This document shows positions 35,480 through 48,295 of a stretch of DNA of 64,000 nucleotides, in pieces. Numbering within the stretch: the stretch's first letter is position 1; each line of letters begins with the position of its first letter. The stretch spans positions 62,001 to 126,000 of the forward strand of contig NW_022985446.1 in assembly GCF_010093595.1 (NCBI RefSeq), written 5' to 3'. A program made the position numbers and the translations under genes. A model generated the notes under the pieces. The model ran no database searches, had not been told where the DNA came from, and worked only from the letters and a program-made list of their open reading frames with translations. The stretch comes from Mytilinidion resinicola (Eukaryota > Ascomycota > Dothideomycetes > Mytilinidiales > Mytilinidiaceae).

Positions 35480-37941
35480 CTATTTGTGCAAGCCGGCTTC
35501 AACCAAGCTCTTCGCTGTCCCCGCTCTCTCCTCATACAGCCTACGCAGATCGTCTACTGAAGCCTTTTTCAAGTTCAACTTATGAGGACGCAGCGCAAGC
35601 CCATTTGGCGGAGTCTGTGACGGCGCCGGGTCGAACGAGGGCATCCGTTGAAGGAGTCCTGGTGACGGCGCCCTCGGTCTCGGCGCTGGAACGGGCAGAG
35701 ATGCTGACTTTGCAGGCGGCGGAGGGCCTGGCGGCTTGGCTGTGGTTGAAGAAGGATGTACAGGTCGCGCGAGGGATGTGATGGTTGGAGTCCTGCTCGC
35801 AGATGCGGGCCAGCTGGGCCGTCGAAAATTACTCACTGGCGCCTGTGGGTCTACAGAGCCGCGCCTTGCCCAGCTTGGACCTGTCGATTCCTTTGGAGAA
35901 GGAGACAATGATTCGCCTCCCTTCTCTGCGGCCGCCTCAGGTGCATCTTTAGGAGACTGCACAGGCTTACGCCTGATGGAATCCGTTGGACTCCCGCCTG
36001 TCATCCCAGGCAACGCCATCCTGCCGTCTGAAAACGTTCGCGGTTGGGCTTGCGTGGCATTCTCCGCGTTACCTATCTGCTCTGCTGTCAGGGCTTTCCT
36101 CTTGGGAAGTATTATTGTAGGAGTAGGAAGTTCGCCAGCACTGTTCGTACCAGATTTCTTCTCGTCTGGGATTTCCCATTGAGAAGGACGAGGAGGAGCA
36201 AACCCATCGGCCACGTAGCTAGTCGGTGACTCGGCAACATCTAAAGGACTGTCGCCTACAACGGTAGAATATCTAGGCGGTAATAGCGTGTTTAGAGGAG
36301 GTGCAGGCTTTCGTTTTGTAGCAGAATCAGGTGACTCTGACGAGGTCTGCTTCTCTTTCCATCGGGGTGGAAGAGGAGGTGGCTGATCTGAAGCTGAGGC
36401 AGCCTCGTTATCCTCCAGGATGATGCCCGTGAAGTGTTTTTCGTCAACATCTTCTGGCGGTTGGGCATACACTTTCCCTTCGAGTGGGTCTTCCCATTCG
36501 TTGGGGTCTGTTGGGAGGGCAAGGTCCTTTTGGAATGCAGCCGGGTCTACCATGCAGTTCTTTCCCAGGTCGTTAGGCCAGAGATCGATGGCTACCATCA
36601 GAATGCGCCTGACAATCGAGGAAGTTTTGGCATCTTCCAGCTGATCTGGTCCGCAGAGGAGCGCTGGGCCAAAACAGACTGCGAGATTCTCTGAGTTCAT
36701 CTTATTTTGCTCCTGCCGTGCTGCTATGGCAGCCAATAGTGGGAGAAGATGCCTTGTCATGATCTCTCTAGATATAGAAGGCAGACTGGACCATTCCGAG
36801 GTTGGTGAAATCAGCTCAGTAAGCCTTTCCAGTGAGGGAAGCTCGTCAGGATCTCCGAATATTCTCTTTATCTCTTTATACGAAGACTGAGGGAAGATTG
36901 GCTGCCGAAGATCCGCATACCAGGATTTGATCAGTCCTGCAGCCATGATGACCCCATACGCGTCCCTTTGGTCAATTTCTCCGATAGCCTCATCGATGGC
37001 GTCAGAGTGTGGATACTCCGGAATGGGAAGCACAATCTGTCCCTCTTTCCAGACAATGAACTTCTGTCCGCGATCATAAGCCTCCTTCAATATTTCCTTG
37101 AGCTTAGAATGTGGCGGTATCCTGAACAGGCCCTCGGTGTCTATGTTTTCCTCCATGAGAACGAAATTTGTAGCTTCTCGGAGCACACGAGGAAGCCTGG
37201 TTTGGCCTTGGCTAGTCTTTGGGAGGGGTTGTCGGACCCCAAAAGCCCGCCGTCCACTCGCGTAGGGTGCATATATATCGTCTGAGAGTCGGCGATCGTG
37301 TAAGTACGCCGAGGGTGGAATAAGCAGATCTTCGATTGCAAGATGTAGAGCCAAATTGCTCAGGGTGGAGACTGATTGCGGAGTTCATGTTACTTCGAGA
37401 TCGACAGAATTTTCTAGGCTGGTACGCCATTGGATACAGGAAACATACCATGTACAATCTTTCTCCTAAACTTTGGACTCACGATTGTGGAGAACATCTC
37501 AACCAGAATCCTGACCCAACTCCGCTCGTGGACAATGTAGAGCTTTTGTAGTCGCTTTCTCATCGCCCTTGAAAGGACATGATATGCCTGTATAAACCAT
37601 CCCCAGCCTGGCCTATTCTTTCTGGCAGCTGTGGCCCCTTCGGAACCTCCTCCGGCGAAGAATATGACCTCGTACTCCGAGCCCTTCAAGAGCTCCTCTT
37701 CGCCGGGTAATCTTGCAAGTACATAGGGTAGTAACGCGTCGAAATCGGCTTCGCGGGTGTCGGGTAGGGCCGCGGCATTCAGTATGTAGATAGGTCTTCC
37801 ATCTTTCGAGGTTATAGGCGAACGGTATAGGACGCTGGCCGCTACTCGAGCGAGGGGTGTTGAATAGTCGGACGATGTTTGCGGAGGAGGGACGGCGCTG
37901 AGTGACGAGCTTCGAAGGCGGTTGGCAAGGTGGGACCGCAT
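35480..37941 (-). CDS. CRAL-TRIO (Sec14-like) plus RhoGAP domain protein
   Basis: Exon 1 is 37941-37449 and exon 2 is 37371-35480, giving 794 residues. The 77-bp intron (GTATGT to AATCAG) joins the CRAL-TRIO domain end (FSTIVSPKFRRKIVH) to VSTLSNLALHLAIEDLL. The N-terminal part (about residues 30-165) is a Sec14-like lipid-binding module of the p50RhoGAP type, with PIYILNAAALPD and GWGWFIQAYHVLSRAMRKRL. The RhoGAP domain (about 215-400) contains the arginine finger in IDTEGLFRIPP (Arg near residue 248), then NSENLAVCFGPALL. The C-terminal 390 residues are Pro/Ser-rich with many PPxP motifs and end in a charged helix (DDLRRLYEERAGTAKSLVE). The role would be to switch off a Rho-type GTPase at membranes; which one is unknown. 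Confidence 0.9.
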
Positions 37942-38697
37942 GTCGAGGAGTTGCCAATGCTATGATAGCGTCGGTATGGCTTTAGGTGGGCGGAACGCAG
38001 TCGAGTGGTGAATGGCTCGCCACGAGACGTCTGCGCAGAAATATGGCACAGGAGCGATTGAAGGAGTAACAAACACAGGAGGCTAAGGATGAGAGAAAAG
38101 TCAAGCATGCGCAGATGAAGTCACTTCGCCATAAGGTTCGCCGCGGTTGTTGAGAGGATGCTCCAACGCGCGTGTGTCAACAGGTGGTTGTAGCCAGGCG
38201 GGGCTTAGGTGGAAAAGCAGGTTATGCAAAGCAATCAAGCTGTTACGCAGGGCAAATAGGGACAAGATGTTTCCTTCGTGTATCGTGCCCCGTCAAACAT
38301 CGACGTCAGCAGTCTCAAGGTTCAAGGATTGGGGGTGGAGGAGCGGAGTGGTGGCTGCGCTGGCGCCATGCCGATTGATGCCAAGCATGGGCAGTCTCGA
38401 GTGAATCACCTCACCACGTAGGAGTGAAGCAACAACCATGGCGCTGGAAGGTACAGTAATTAGCTTCATTTGCTCGCGTCCGAAGCTTGTTTGCTTGGTA
38501 TTAGCAGGGTCTACACCGCGGGGAGGAGACTTGATGTAAGCGTTTTGTGAGCCAACACGGCCGTCCAATCACATCGAGCCTTGCGCTTATGCATTTCCCC
38601 AGACTCTATGAAATGTCCTTCCAATAAAGAACTGTGACTCTATATAGGTACAATGTGCACTTGTAATTCCTGACAACATCATAGCACCCTCAAGTGT
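37942..38697. other. Intergenic region
   Basis: This contains the promoter of the RhoGAP gene and the 3' end of the TCF25 gene. The ORFs here are short and unsupported. Confidence 0.5.
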
Positions 38698-40852
38698 TCA
38701 GTGTTCATCAGACTCCTCATCTTCCGTAAGAGCAAATCGATGCTCGTCATCTTCGTCCATGTTTGGATCGAATTCGATATCTCGGAGGTATTGACGCAGC
38801 TGCTCAAGCCTCGTGGTTCTTTGTGCTATAATCTCAGGTGCAACTCCGGATTCCCTGATTGCACGCTCCACATCTGCTGTCGTAGGGGGAGCGCCGGTCT
38901 CTGGGTTGATCGCTGTCTCGCCTTCAAATAGCCATGGAATCAGGTTTCGGAAAAAGGTCTGTAGGTTGACATACTCGTGAAGAATGGTCGCTGTGTTCTC
39001 CATGTTTGAGTTGGCATGACTCCTTGAGTCGCTGAGATCATATGAAGGGAGGTTGTCCGTTGGAGGTAGCGGATCTGAAGTCGAAGTGTATCGGGCCGTG
39101 AGGCGGCGACTGAGAAGGCCAATAAGAGCTGGTGTATCGGTCAAGATGACATGTCGCGCAACTTGAACCTCGTCGAAGATGACTTTGTCACGGGTTTGGT
39201 AGTCGGACCAGTCACAGGTTGAAGCAACTTCGACCAAAAGGGACGTAGCTTCTGGGGTATTCCAGAGGTCCTTTGCCTTCGTAACGTACAGCTCGCACAG
39301 CAGAGTTTCATAATCCCCTTCTGGCTCCTTTCCCCAAACGGGCTTTGGGATGGGGTTAATCTCGAGCTCCCTGCACAGTCGACTCGCTATCCACGGATAC
39401 TGTTGGAAGGCTGAACGCAGCTTGGACCTAGCCAGGTCCGGTCTATTGTGCTGACTGTACGCCAGGCCAACTGAGGTTGCCAGATTCGGTGGTATACTCC
39501 AAAGATCCTGGAGATAATCAGAGCTTACCATGTCGATTAACTGTTTGGGCTGGCGGGCTCGGAGAGCAAATCGGTCAATCACCAGACGTATGCAATACGG
39601 ATCGCCTTCGGGATCTATGCTCAACAGCAATTTCGACCACTCGAAGGCTGTTCTCCAAGTCGAGCGCATGCCAAGGTTAGAAATGTACCTCCATCCCGCT
39701 AGCCAGAATTCCCGATTCTCCGGTCGCCGGAAACTTAAGCGTGCCTTTCCCTCGGAGAGGTTTCTCGAGAAGGTTGAATGGATTGATCGACCGAACGAGA
39801 ATAGAGCTCGTTCGAGGAGATCCCCGGATGTTGTGTGGTCGCGTTCCTGCTTAGCTATCTCTGAAACTTGTAGTAGCGTCGAGATGTGATACGCTAGTAC
39901 AAAGTCAGTCGTTGCGGGACTCTAGTATGTATTGCGGGCCTAGAAGAACGAGACACATCGCTTAAAGGGAGTTGGAAGCAAAGGAAAACCTACGATTGTT
40001 TCGAAGAAGCTGAATCATACGATTTGGGTCCATAGACGCTACACATGTTTCGAACTGTTTTTGCACGTCCTGATATGCCATGTTGTGCACAAATCGATAC
40101 TCGACTGTACCGTCTTTCCGCTTCTCCACCACTTCCATTCCGAGACCTCCAGAAGTAGCCCCAGGCCATTCTTCTTTTCCTTGGATAAAGATGTTCCGCC
40201 GACGTCCTATGGCTGCCAGATTACGTCCGCTTTGCACGTTTCCGCGTACAGCACCGGCAAGGCCAACCTGCTGCGCACCTCTACCTCGACGCCGTCCACC
40301 AGCTGCTTCTGTGTCATCATGTCCCTCAAGAGCAGCCCTGCCAAACAGTCTACGCATCTCATTGGCCGCGTGCAGATGCTGCGTGTCCACAGATAGGATG
40401 GAAAAAAGTTCCTGTAACTCCGGACTGATGGTTTCACTTAGTGTGTCCGAGGCTCCGTCTCCTCCGGAGTGAGAGCTTAGAGAGAGCGCCAGCAGCGCAC
40501 GGTCGATCTCATCGAGCTGCTGTGAGTTTGAAGAGTCCTTCGTCTTCTTCTGAGGCACTGGCTCTTTTCCACGTTTGTTCTTCTTCTTTTTGCGCTTGGC
40601 GGCCTTCGTGGTCCGCTGTTGGGGCGCTGGGGCCTCAACTACGGGTTCTTCATCGGACCCTTTCTCGCCTTCATCCGAGTCTTTTTCTTCATTATCGTCA
40701 TCCTCTCCGAGCATCGCGAACATGCTGGCTTTATTGCTTGGAGCAACGATGGGCTCGTCATCTGACTCATCGCTCTCGGGATGCGATAGTTTTTCCAGCT
40801 GCTGCTTCTCCTCCAGCTCCCTCTGAGCTTTGCGTAGAGCTCGCGAAGACAT
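38698..40852 (-). CDS. TCF25/Rqc1 family, ribosome quality control subunit
   Basis: Two exons, 40852-39994 and 39893-38698, are joined in phase across a 101-bp intron (GTAGGT to TACTAG), giving 684 residues. The N-terminal 130 residues are charged: MSSRALRKAQRELEEK, acidic runs (DEDDDNEEKDSDEG-type), then a Lys-rich block AAKRKKKKNKRGKE, which is the usual N-terminus of Rqc1/TCF25. The conserved TCF25 core follows with FASILSVDTQHLHAANEM-like sequence, NIFIQGKEEWPG, FVHNMAYQDVQKQFE, then PYHISTLLQVSEIAKQERDH, FWLAGWRYISNLGMRSTWRT, GDPYCIRLVIDRFALRARQ and the ARSKLRSAFQQYPWI segment. In yeast Rqc1 works with Ltn1 and Rqc2 on stalled 60S subunits. The C-terminus is strongly acidic. Confidence 0.9.
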
Positions 40853-41083
40853 GTTTGCTTGGGGTAAGTGTTGTGTTGGTCAAAGAGGAGGGCGGCCTAT
40901 GAGTTGATGATGGTGCTTTCCTAGCGCAAACCAGTATCACGTGTCACAAGTTCGGCGATCGTTCTAATTCACCTTAGCACGGCACGTGCACGGTTCGCCC
41001 ACCTCATCCACCTTCCGTCCCTCCCTCGGCTTTCACTTTGCGGTGTCCAACTCTCCCCTCGACCTCCTCTTCATCGCGTCCCA
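40853..41083. promoter_or_regulatory. Short bidirectional promoter between TCF25/Rqc1 and PP2C genes
   Basis: Only 231 bp separate the two divergent start codons. The segment includes CACGTGTCAC- and GGCACGTGCACGG-type sequences near 40937 and 40982, each holding a CACGTG palindrome. Such E-box-like sites bind bHLH factors. Function is inferred from position. Confidence 0.5.
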
Positions 41084-43029
41084 ATGCGTCGAGCAGCCAT
41101 TCAAGTGTTTCGCTCTGCTCGCCGTCCTACTCTCCGCAAGTTTGTCAGGAATCGCAGCACCCCGTTCAGCCATGTCGTGGGCACGCGCTCTCTAACCACC
41201 CGGAGGGAACGAGGGTCTATCAGTCTTTTGCACTCTTCCATGCTCTTCAGGAACTTCACGTATGCCGCTGTTGGTGCCGCTGTCGCCTCCGGCGCCTTCT
41301 ACGCTATCCGTGGCACGAGTTCTACCTCCCCTATCGCCGCCGCAAACCCCATTTCAGCAGACCAAAGTCGCAGTCTTAGCAAGTCGAACGCCTACGCGAG
41401 CTCCCCCAAAACGGACCCCACTAGTACCGCAGCAGACAAAACCTCGGAATCTACTCGACGGGCGCTAGTCGTTGGACAGGGCTCATTATACACGGGTACG
41501 ATCTCTGGTGACGGGCCGTTGTCGAAGGAAACGGACGATTACGGCAGGAAGGTTCTCGAGATGCTGACGCCGGAGCAGGCGACCCAGAAGCTCAGGAAAA
41601 ATGAAGAATCATGGCTCGTTGGAAGAGGACAAGGTGTGGTTCGGTACGATGTGGTCCAAATTCCAAGCAACGATCCCATAGAGGATGACCATGCGGAAAA
41701 GATCATAGAAGTGCCACAGAGTGTGGCCGCAGCGGCCGAGAGCTCCTCGGCAAGCGACTGGATGTTTTGGGGGGTCTTTGATGGTCATAGGTACATACTG
41801 TTCCAAATGGCAACCGTGCTCTCGGAAAGCTAATATGTATCAGTGGATGGGTCACATCCGCCAAACTTCGCCAGACCTTGATCTCGTTTGTAGCACGCGA
41901 GCTTGATTCGACATACAAATCGGCACTCGCAGATCCTGCCTTGAAGTTCCCAGCTCCCGAGTCTATCGACAAAGCGATCAAGCAAGGGTTCCTCCGCCTC
42001 GACAACGAGATAGTTCACGAATCAGTCGCGAAGGTCAAAAAGGCACAGTCAAAACTGGTCGCAGCCGAACTTCTGGCACCTGCTCTGTCAGGATCCTGTG
42101 CCCTTCTCTCGTTCTACGATAGCAGATCAAAGCTCCTCCGAGTAGCCTGCACTGGTGACTCTCGGGCGGTCCTAGGAAGGCGAGCTGCGAGCGGGAAATG
42201 GACAGCGATGCCTTTGTCGGTCGATCAAACTGGCGGAACACCTTCAGAAGTGGAGCGGTTGCAGAAGGAGCACCCCAACGAACCGTATGTCACCAAGAAC
42301 GGGCGGATTCTGGGTGGTCTCGAGCCAAGCCGTGCTTTTGGAGATGCGATCTACAAATGGAGCCTTAAAACTAACGAAGAGTTGAAACGCTCATATTTTG
42401 GTCGGACCCACTCTAGCCTACTCAAGACGCCTCCCTATGTTACCGCTGAGCCGATTGTCACAACTACAAAGGTCGACCCGGAAAGGGGAGATTTTGTGGT
42501 GATGGCTACTGATGGTCTCTGGGAAATGCTTACGAACGAAGAGGTCGTTGGGCTTGTTGGTCAGTGGCTAGACTCTCAGAGTGGTGGGAAGAATGCGAAA
42601 AATGGTCAGAGTGATTCGTGGCTCAAAAGCTGGTTCAGCACCCAAAAGGGCCTCCCAGTTGAACAAGGTGGAGCTGGAGACCCAAGCGGACAGCGTGCGC
42701 CCATTCGCCAACAGCAATGGGGCGCAAAGCCTCCCTACAGCGACCGCTTCGTGGTCGAAGACAAGAACGCCGCAACTCACCTAGTCAGAAACGCCCTCGG
42801 AGGGAAAGATCAGGATCAGCTTTCTGCGCTCCTGACCCTTCCCAGCCCCTACTCGAGACGATACAGGTAAGCCTCTGAATACGTACGGGATTTGTTCGCG
42901 TTTCTAACGTGTTCTAGGGACGATCTCACAGTCGAAGTTATCTTTTTCGGCGAAGGTGCCGGTAGCGGAAACGTCACCCTAAACAAGGAAGCCAGTGCCT
43001 CCCATTCAGACGTTAAGCCGAAACTATGA
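41084..43029 (+). CDS. Mitochondrial PP2C-type phosphatase (PDH phosphatase-like)
   Basis: Exons 41084-41790, 41844-42866 and 42918-43029 give 613 residues in phase. The N-terminus is basic and Ser/Arg-rich (MRRAAIQVFRSARRPTLRKF), followed by a hydrophobic segment (FTYAAVGAAVASGAFYAI), typical of mitochondrial import with an inner-membrane anchor. PP2C motifs appear in order: FWGVFDGHSGW (metal Asp, across intron 1), GSCALLSFYD, ACTGDSRAVLGR, GGLEPSRAFGD, VVMATDGLWEML and, at the end, RDDLTVEVIFFG. The layout resembles the fungal Ptc5/pyruvate dehydrogenase phosphatase branch, with a long insert before the last Asp. The substrate assignment is inference. Confidence 0.9.
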
Positions 43030-43803
43030 TCCAGATAGATCAGTAGGAGGCCCCACAGAAGCCGTCGAACCCACTTCGCAGTTGGTTTACAAGATTTGGC
43101 GCAAGGAGTTCTGCACTTGTCATATGCATTAAATGCATCCTCATGACTGGACTGGCGTTGGTGACTTGGGTTCGATCAGCCACCCATCCACGGCGTACAC
43201 GGCAAGGTTGCATTTGCACGTATCCTTTTTCCCTCTGAGCGATTACCTCATTATCCCTTAGCTTTTTCAAAATGAATTGCTACGATTGACATGGCGGGTT
43301 ACTTGCGACATCAGTGTCTTGTGGGTTTTGACGCAAATGAGGTTCACGTGAATCGTTATCGACGTTCAAGAGTTGGAACGCGCCTCTTGAGTGCGTAGGG
43401 CGTGGATTCTTCGCGTAACATCTTAGACTGATGCGCAATTGAAGGACCAGCAGCATCACATTTAACTAAGGCATACCTAGATCCATACATCTCTGCGTGT
43501 TCCCAAAATTGCCCTTACCCGGCCATCCCTAAATGTTGACTTGCGTACCTGTACATGCTATCCGTTCCATGAAGTTTATATGAGGGGAAATGGCCAGCTG
43601 CTCAGCACTTTTCTTTTTACTCCAGCGATGGCGCCTCCCGACATCAGCGCTGCAAGGCTGAGAAAAGCCTTGCGGTCTGCCGCGGCTCAGCCTCAATTCC
43701 CGTGGTTCACCTTGCCCAAATGAACGTGAAGGCTCGGAATTCTACATGCTTGAAACCTCTCGAAGTTCTCGTTTTCTTGTGAGTGTCGAAACCAACCGGC
43801 CTC
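43030..43803. other. Intergenic region
   Basis: This lies between the PP2C gene and the start of the HeLo-like pseudogene. No ORF or repeat is recognisable. Confidence 0.5.
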
Positions 43804-46800
43804 ATGAGTGACCCGATCTCTGTTGCCGGCACGGCAATTGGAGTGGTCTCTCTCGGACTCAGCCTTTGCCAAAATCTAGTCGATTACGTGGAAGCCTTGC
43901 AGGACCGAAAGAACAGCATTCAGTCGACTTTGAGTAGGGTGGAATGTCTCCGGACGACTCTGGACATGGTCAAAGACGCAGTCAGTCATGTTTCTCCCAA
44001 CAATCAAAATGTCGTCGATGCTGTTGAGAAGTGTCTTCGCGAGGGTGAGGCTGAGATGCGCCGCCTGGATGCGTTTCTGAAGAACTTGAAGTGCGATTAC
44101 ATCGTCACGGACAGTAAAAGCAAAAGGGTCAAATCGACCGTCCGAAAGCTCCTGTACCCTTTTAAGAAGGGGAACATCCAGAAGTTGGAGAATGATGTAC
44201 AGACCATCAACGTTATCTTGGCAACTGCACTGCAAGCACTTGAAATGTTAGTTTGCCTTTTCTTTTCTCAATATTTACTCAATCGACGTATCATGTTGTC
44301 CCTAGGCGTTGTTCTCGTTGTGTATTGTATATGTCACGTGCTGTAGTGATGTGACCTCGCGCCGAGGGTTGTTCCTGCCATCTTGTAGATATCACATCCT
44401 ATTGTTCGGTTTCCAAGTTGACACTGCATTCACAGAGATATTGACAGCACGCAATCAAAGCAACTCTCTTCGCTCATCTCCGCATCGACCACCACATCTG
44501 CTACTGTCGATTCCGTTCTGGACGGCGTTGTGGCGCTCCGTACCGATGTCTCGAACCTATCGTCCGACCTCTTGGGATCCGGCTCCTTGATCGAACAGGA
44601 TATTAAGGAAGTCTGCCAAAATGTCTCCATTATCGTACCGGAAATACGGTCGGCGTTGCCTGCTATCGAGCATTCCACAGCGGAAACCACAAGAAGCACA
44701 ACGATCATTCAATCTAATGTACAAGCAATTGGACAGGGCATTGGCGAGATCAGGCAGGAGCTATTCGCTTCGTCCGGTGGGCTGAAGCGAACTTCAGATC
44801 TTGTGCAGAGCCTGTTCTCCGACCTCACCCAATTTCGATCAGATCACGCATCCCGGATGGAAAGTCTCGTAGGTAGTGACCGCCACTAGGCTCTGCCATG
44901 CTGACAGCGTGGAAGGAAACAGAACTACGCACTCTTCAATATCGCTTGCTGTGTAAACCCGATGCCCTACGTGCTTTTTGCGAAGACATTGAAATCTCTG
45001 AAAAGGCACCCAAGCGACGGCGCCATCGTCCTCGTCCACAGCTCATGGGTCTATCTAGGACGTTTCAGGGCCTACTATGCCATTGCATTCCAGAACACAG
45101 GGAGGCACCAATATCACTCGGATTGGTTCTCTCTATCCCTCGAGAAGGAATTTACGCTGGCACACTTGCCAAACTGTCCGTTCTACAGCCCTCCAGAGCA
45201 ACGCCGCTCCGTGAAAGCAAGAGTGGTTTGCCTCTGGGCTATCTTGGCGACGACCGTATCCATCGGATTGTCCTTTACGGCTGGCGCTGGCGGGTATTCT
45301 ATTGCTCCCTACCTCTCCTGGAGCAGAGTTGTACCATGGGATTCTCCCGCTTTTGAGCTTCTGCTCAATGAGGTCGAGTTCTATGTGTATGATGACTCTT
45401 CGGGACGGTGCCGTCTAAAAGAACACGGAGATCTGGTAGAGATGCTAACATCGGCCACACAAAGGCTCCTCGAGATTTTCACGTTGCGGCAGACGCTACC
45501 ACGGATCTCAATGAAGCTGGACAGTCACTATGCCATGTAAGGATGGTTAAACCAGCCTTGTTGAAGTACATGCTTACAACGGCGCCAAGGTCGTGATGGA
45601 CCTCATGAAACCTGCAGGTCTGAAAGACGATAGAGTCCTTGAAGCTTTCAATAGGCTGCTACGCATGCTCTCTGAGGTCGGAGTCCCACTCAACCAGATC
45701 GACACAAAGGGCTAGTAAGGATTCCATCATCCACAATAGTTAAGTTCTCCAATTCGTTTGCCCTAGTATTCACAAGCTGAAGAATTGGGTGAAACAACGC
45801 CCGAAATATCAGCTGTACTGGCCATTGACTAAATGCGCTGACAGTTCCCCGATGGATCGGTGCATGGTAGTAGTAAGCACGCGTTATCCTTTCCCTGCTC
45901 TCGCACACATCTTCACGAGTATGAGCCTAGAATTGATCAAAGGAGGTCTTGACGCGGGCCCACGGTTAGAAAGTATCGAAGCAGGGCTGGGCATTGGTTC
46001 AGGCCACGACCCTTGGTACGAAGGACCATTCTATCAAAAATGCTTGTCGATGTGCCAAGAGCTTGCAGAGGGTAAGATTCCCAACAACCAGTGGGAGAGT
46101 GCTAACAAGATCAGTTTGCAGATGTAGGCCACTGAGTCTAGCGATCTTTCGAAAATCTGAAAGCGAGGTTCTCCATATTTTATCAAAATATCCCGTCGCC
46201 CTGAACGAAAGGAATTGCTTGGCCAAACACCCTTACATCTGTCATGCGATTGGCAGCCAGGGATCAAGATTCTACTTGAAGCTGGCTCTAAGACCCTTGC
46301 AGTAGACTGTGTTGGTACTCCTCTTATCGTTTATTGCGCTGTATCAAACGCAACAGATTCACTTAAGCTCCTAATTGAAGCAGATGGCTGCCTCCACGGA
46401 CCCTCATTTTCCGCGAGTCTTTTCCAGTCTGCTTTCGTAGCTGGTTCTCCAGAAATCCAGAGACTGCTAGCCAAATCAATAGCCCTACGCCGAAACCACC
46501 TGAAGCAACTAGCTAGGGATCACCTACCAATCAAATTGATTCAAAGTCTGGGTTTATGTACCGATTCAGTTCTGGAAGGGAATTTCAATCACATACTCGA
46601 CGCCTTGACAGCGCGAAGTGTTCGTGTGCCACCGTCTTTGGTTGTTATGGACCCGTTTGGACACCGCTCTGTTTATCACATGCTTCCACTCACCGTTAAG
46701 GCTGCAGAGTTGCTCTATAGCGCTGGGTTTCGCGAAGTCGACGCGCCGAACGAGGACGGCCTGCCACCGATTTGTTTTCACGCGATGCACAGGGTTCACC

Positions 46801-48295
46801 CGCCCAATTGGTTTCTCTCTAGTTGGTTCTTATCGAAGGGCGCAAACTTGAATGCAGACCTCGCCTTCAATTTTGGACATACAATGACTCGAACCTGGAA
46901 AGTCGGCCATGTTCTAGCGTACAGGGCCGGCTACTATATCTATCACAACTGGCACCGCTCCTGGACGACATGCTGTCACCTTGATCCAATCTACCACAAC
47001 GACATCACCAACATGTGTCTTGAAACTTGCAAGATCAGCGCGCCGGACGACTGTGTATGCGGATGCTCGAAGCACGGATGTAATTCCAGTACCATACTTC
47101 TCAAAGGCCTTTCCTGTTCGCGATCAACAGAATTGAGGGGATTGGAATTCATCAAGATTCTCAACAACCATAGCTCATCCATAAATATAGACTGGCGGAC
47201 TTCACAGCTACATGACGTGCTACGGGTCATGACATTCAATAGACTCAATATGCGGCATACATGCTGTAAATGGTCACGCCGGGTAACACGAATCAGCGTC
47301 GAGGCACCAGAAGAGGTAGACGAACTCCGTGAGGAAGACCGCTGGCAGCTCGAGCGACTTGAGCAGCTCATTGCAGCGTTCGAAACCTTTCTTCACGAGT
47401 CTGGAGAATCTCCACTGGATTTCTTCAAAGGATACTAGACGCGACGAACGGAAGAGGTTTCGAATGAGGACGAACCTATGAGCGAAGAGGAAATTCGTCG
47501 TATGGAGGAACTTGGCGTTGTCTTGGAGAAGAATCCTGATGCCGAGTTTACTGGAGGGAGAATGTTGTCCATGTCGATACAGTGGGAGATCAATTGCGAC
47601 ATCTGCGGCACACTTGCGGACGACGAGTACTTCCACTGCAGCATCTGCGATCAAGGGGACTACGATCTTTGCCAACTTGTTTCAATTCCGGCTTCCACTG
47701 TCATCGTCTAGCTCACCATATAGACAAGCGCTTTGTAAGGTATGCGACCGCCGTCAAACGCGCCGAAGTAAAGGCCAACGTCGAGCATAGAGAAAAGAAA
47801 CCAAGTATGTCCAGCAAACCGAAGAGTATGGAGCTATACACGCAGAACAGACCCGCGAGAACTTGCGATTCGTGCGCTAAAGGTATGACTAATTGAGATC
47901 CCCGAACTCAACCCTCTCTGACAGCTTCTTCAGCTTTTCACGAGAATGAGTACGTCGCCTGCACCACTTGCAGTTATCACGACGTCTGCATGAACTGCCA
48001 CGTCAGCATGAAGCATGGGGAAGCATGGCCACTATCCTGGGACTCAAATCGCAAAAGCTTTCCGGAGAGAGCCTAGGAAGACAACTGGATGCTCAAGCGA
48101 CTTATAGAGAACGGCAATGTTACTCTAGGTGACGTCGAACATATTGAATTTAAGGTAAAAGTCAGGCCTAAGGCTATGTTCGAGTTTCAGGATAGCGTGT
48201 CGAGTGCTTTCATAGCAGAGAGACGAGCTGTTCAGCCTATACAGCCTGTGTGCATCGCACATGTACATCCTTCCTCTGAAGAATTGCGGATATAG
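43804..48295 (+). pseudogene. Decayed HeLo-like (PigL_N/Fungal_N) - ankyrin - ZZ-finger gene
   Basis: The start is ATG 43804 (MSDPISVAGTAIGVVSLGL, the usual HeLo-like N-terminus). Plausible exons are 43804-44246 and 44436-44872, followed by segments with introns near 44873-44907 (35 bp, doubtful), 45715-45766, 46072-46114 and 47883-47924. The N-terminal helical domain is followed by AGAGGYSIAPYLSW, ankyrin repeats (GQTPLHLSCDW and others, about 46215-47150), a ZZ-type finger (CDICGTLADDEYFHCSICDQ) and a second Cys/His cluster (YVACTTCSYHDVC). Breaks: frame changes between about 44995 and 45065, at about 45480, about 45535-45575, about 46214 and about 47678; TAG at 47436 in the middle of the frame just after FFKGY; and TAG at 48074. 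The nonsense codons have the TG-to-TA or CA-to-TA form expected from RIP. HeLo proteins act in fungal cell-death and incompatibility responses; ankyrin and ZZ parts would be the sensor. Confidence 0.72.

Noticed and set aside
25102..43029. Secondary metabolite or other functional gene cluster
   Set aside because: No synthase, tailoring enzyme or shared pathway is seen; these are unlinked housekeeping genes.
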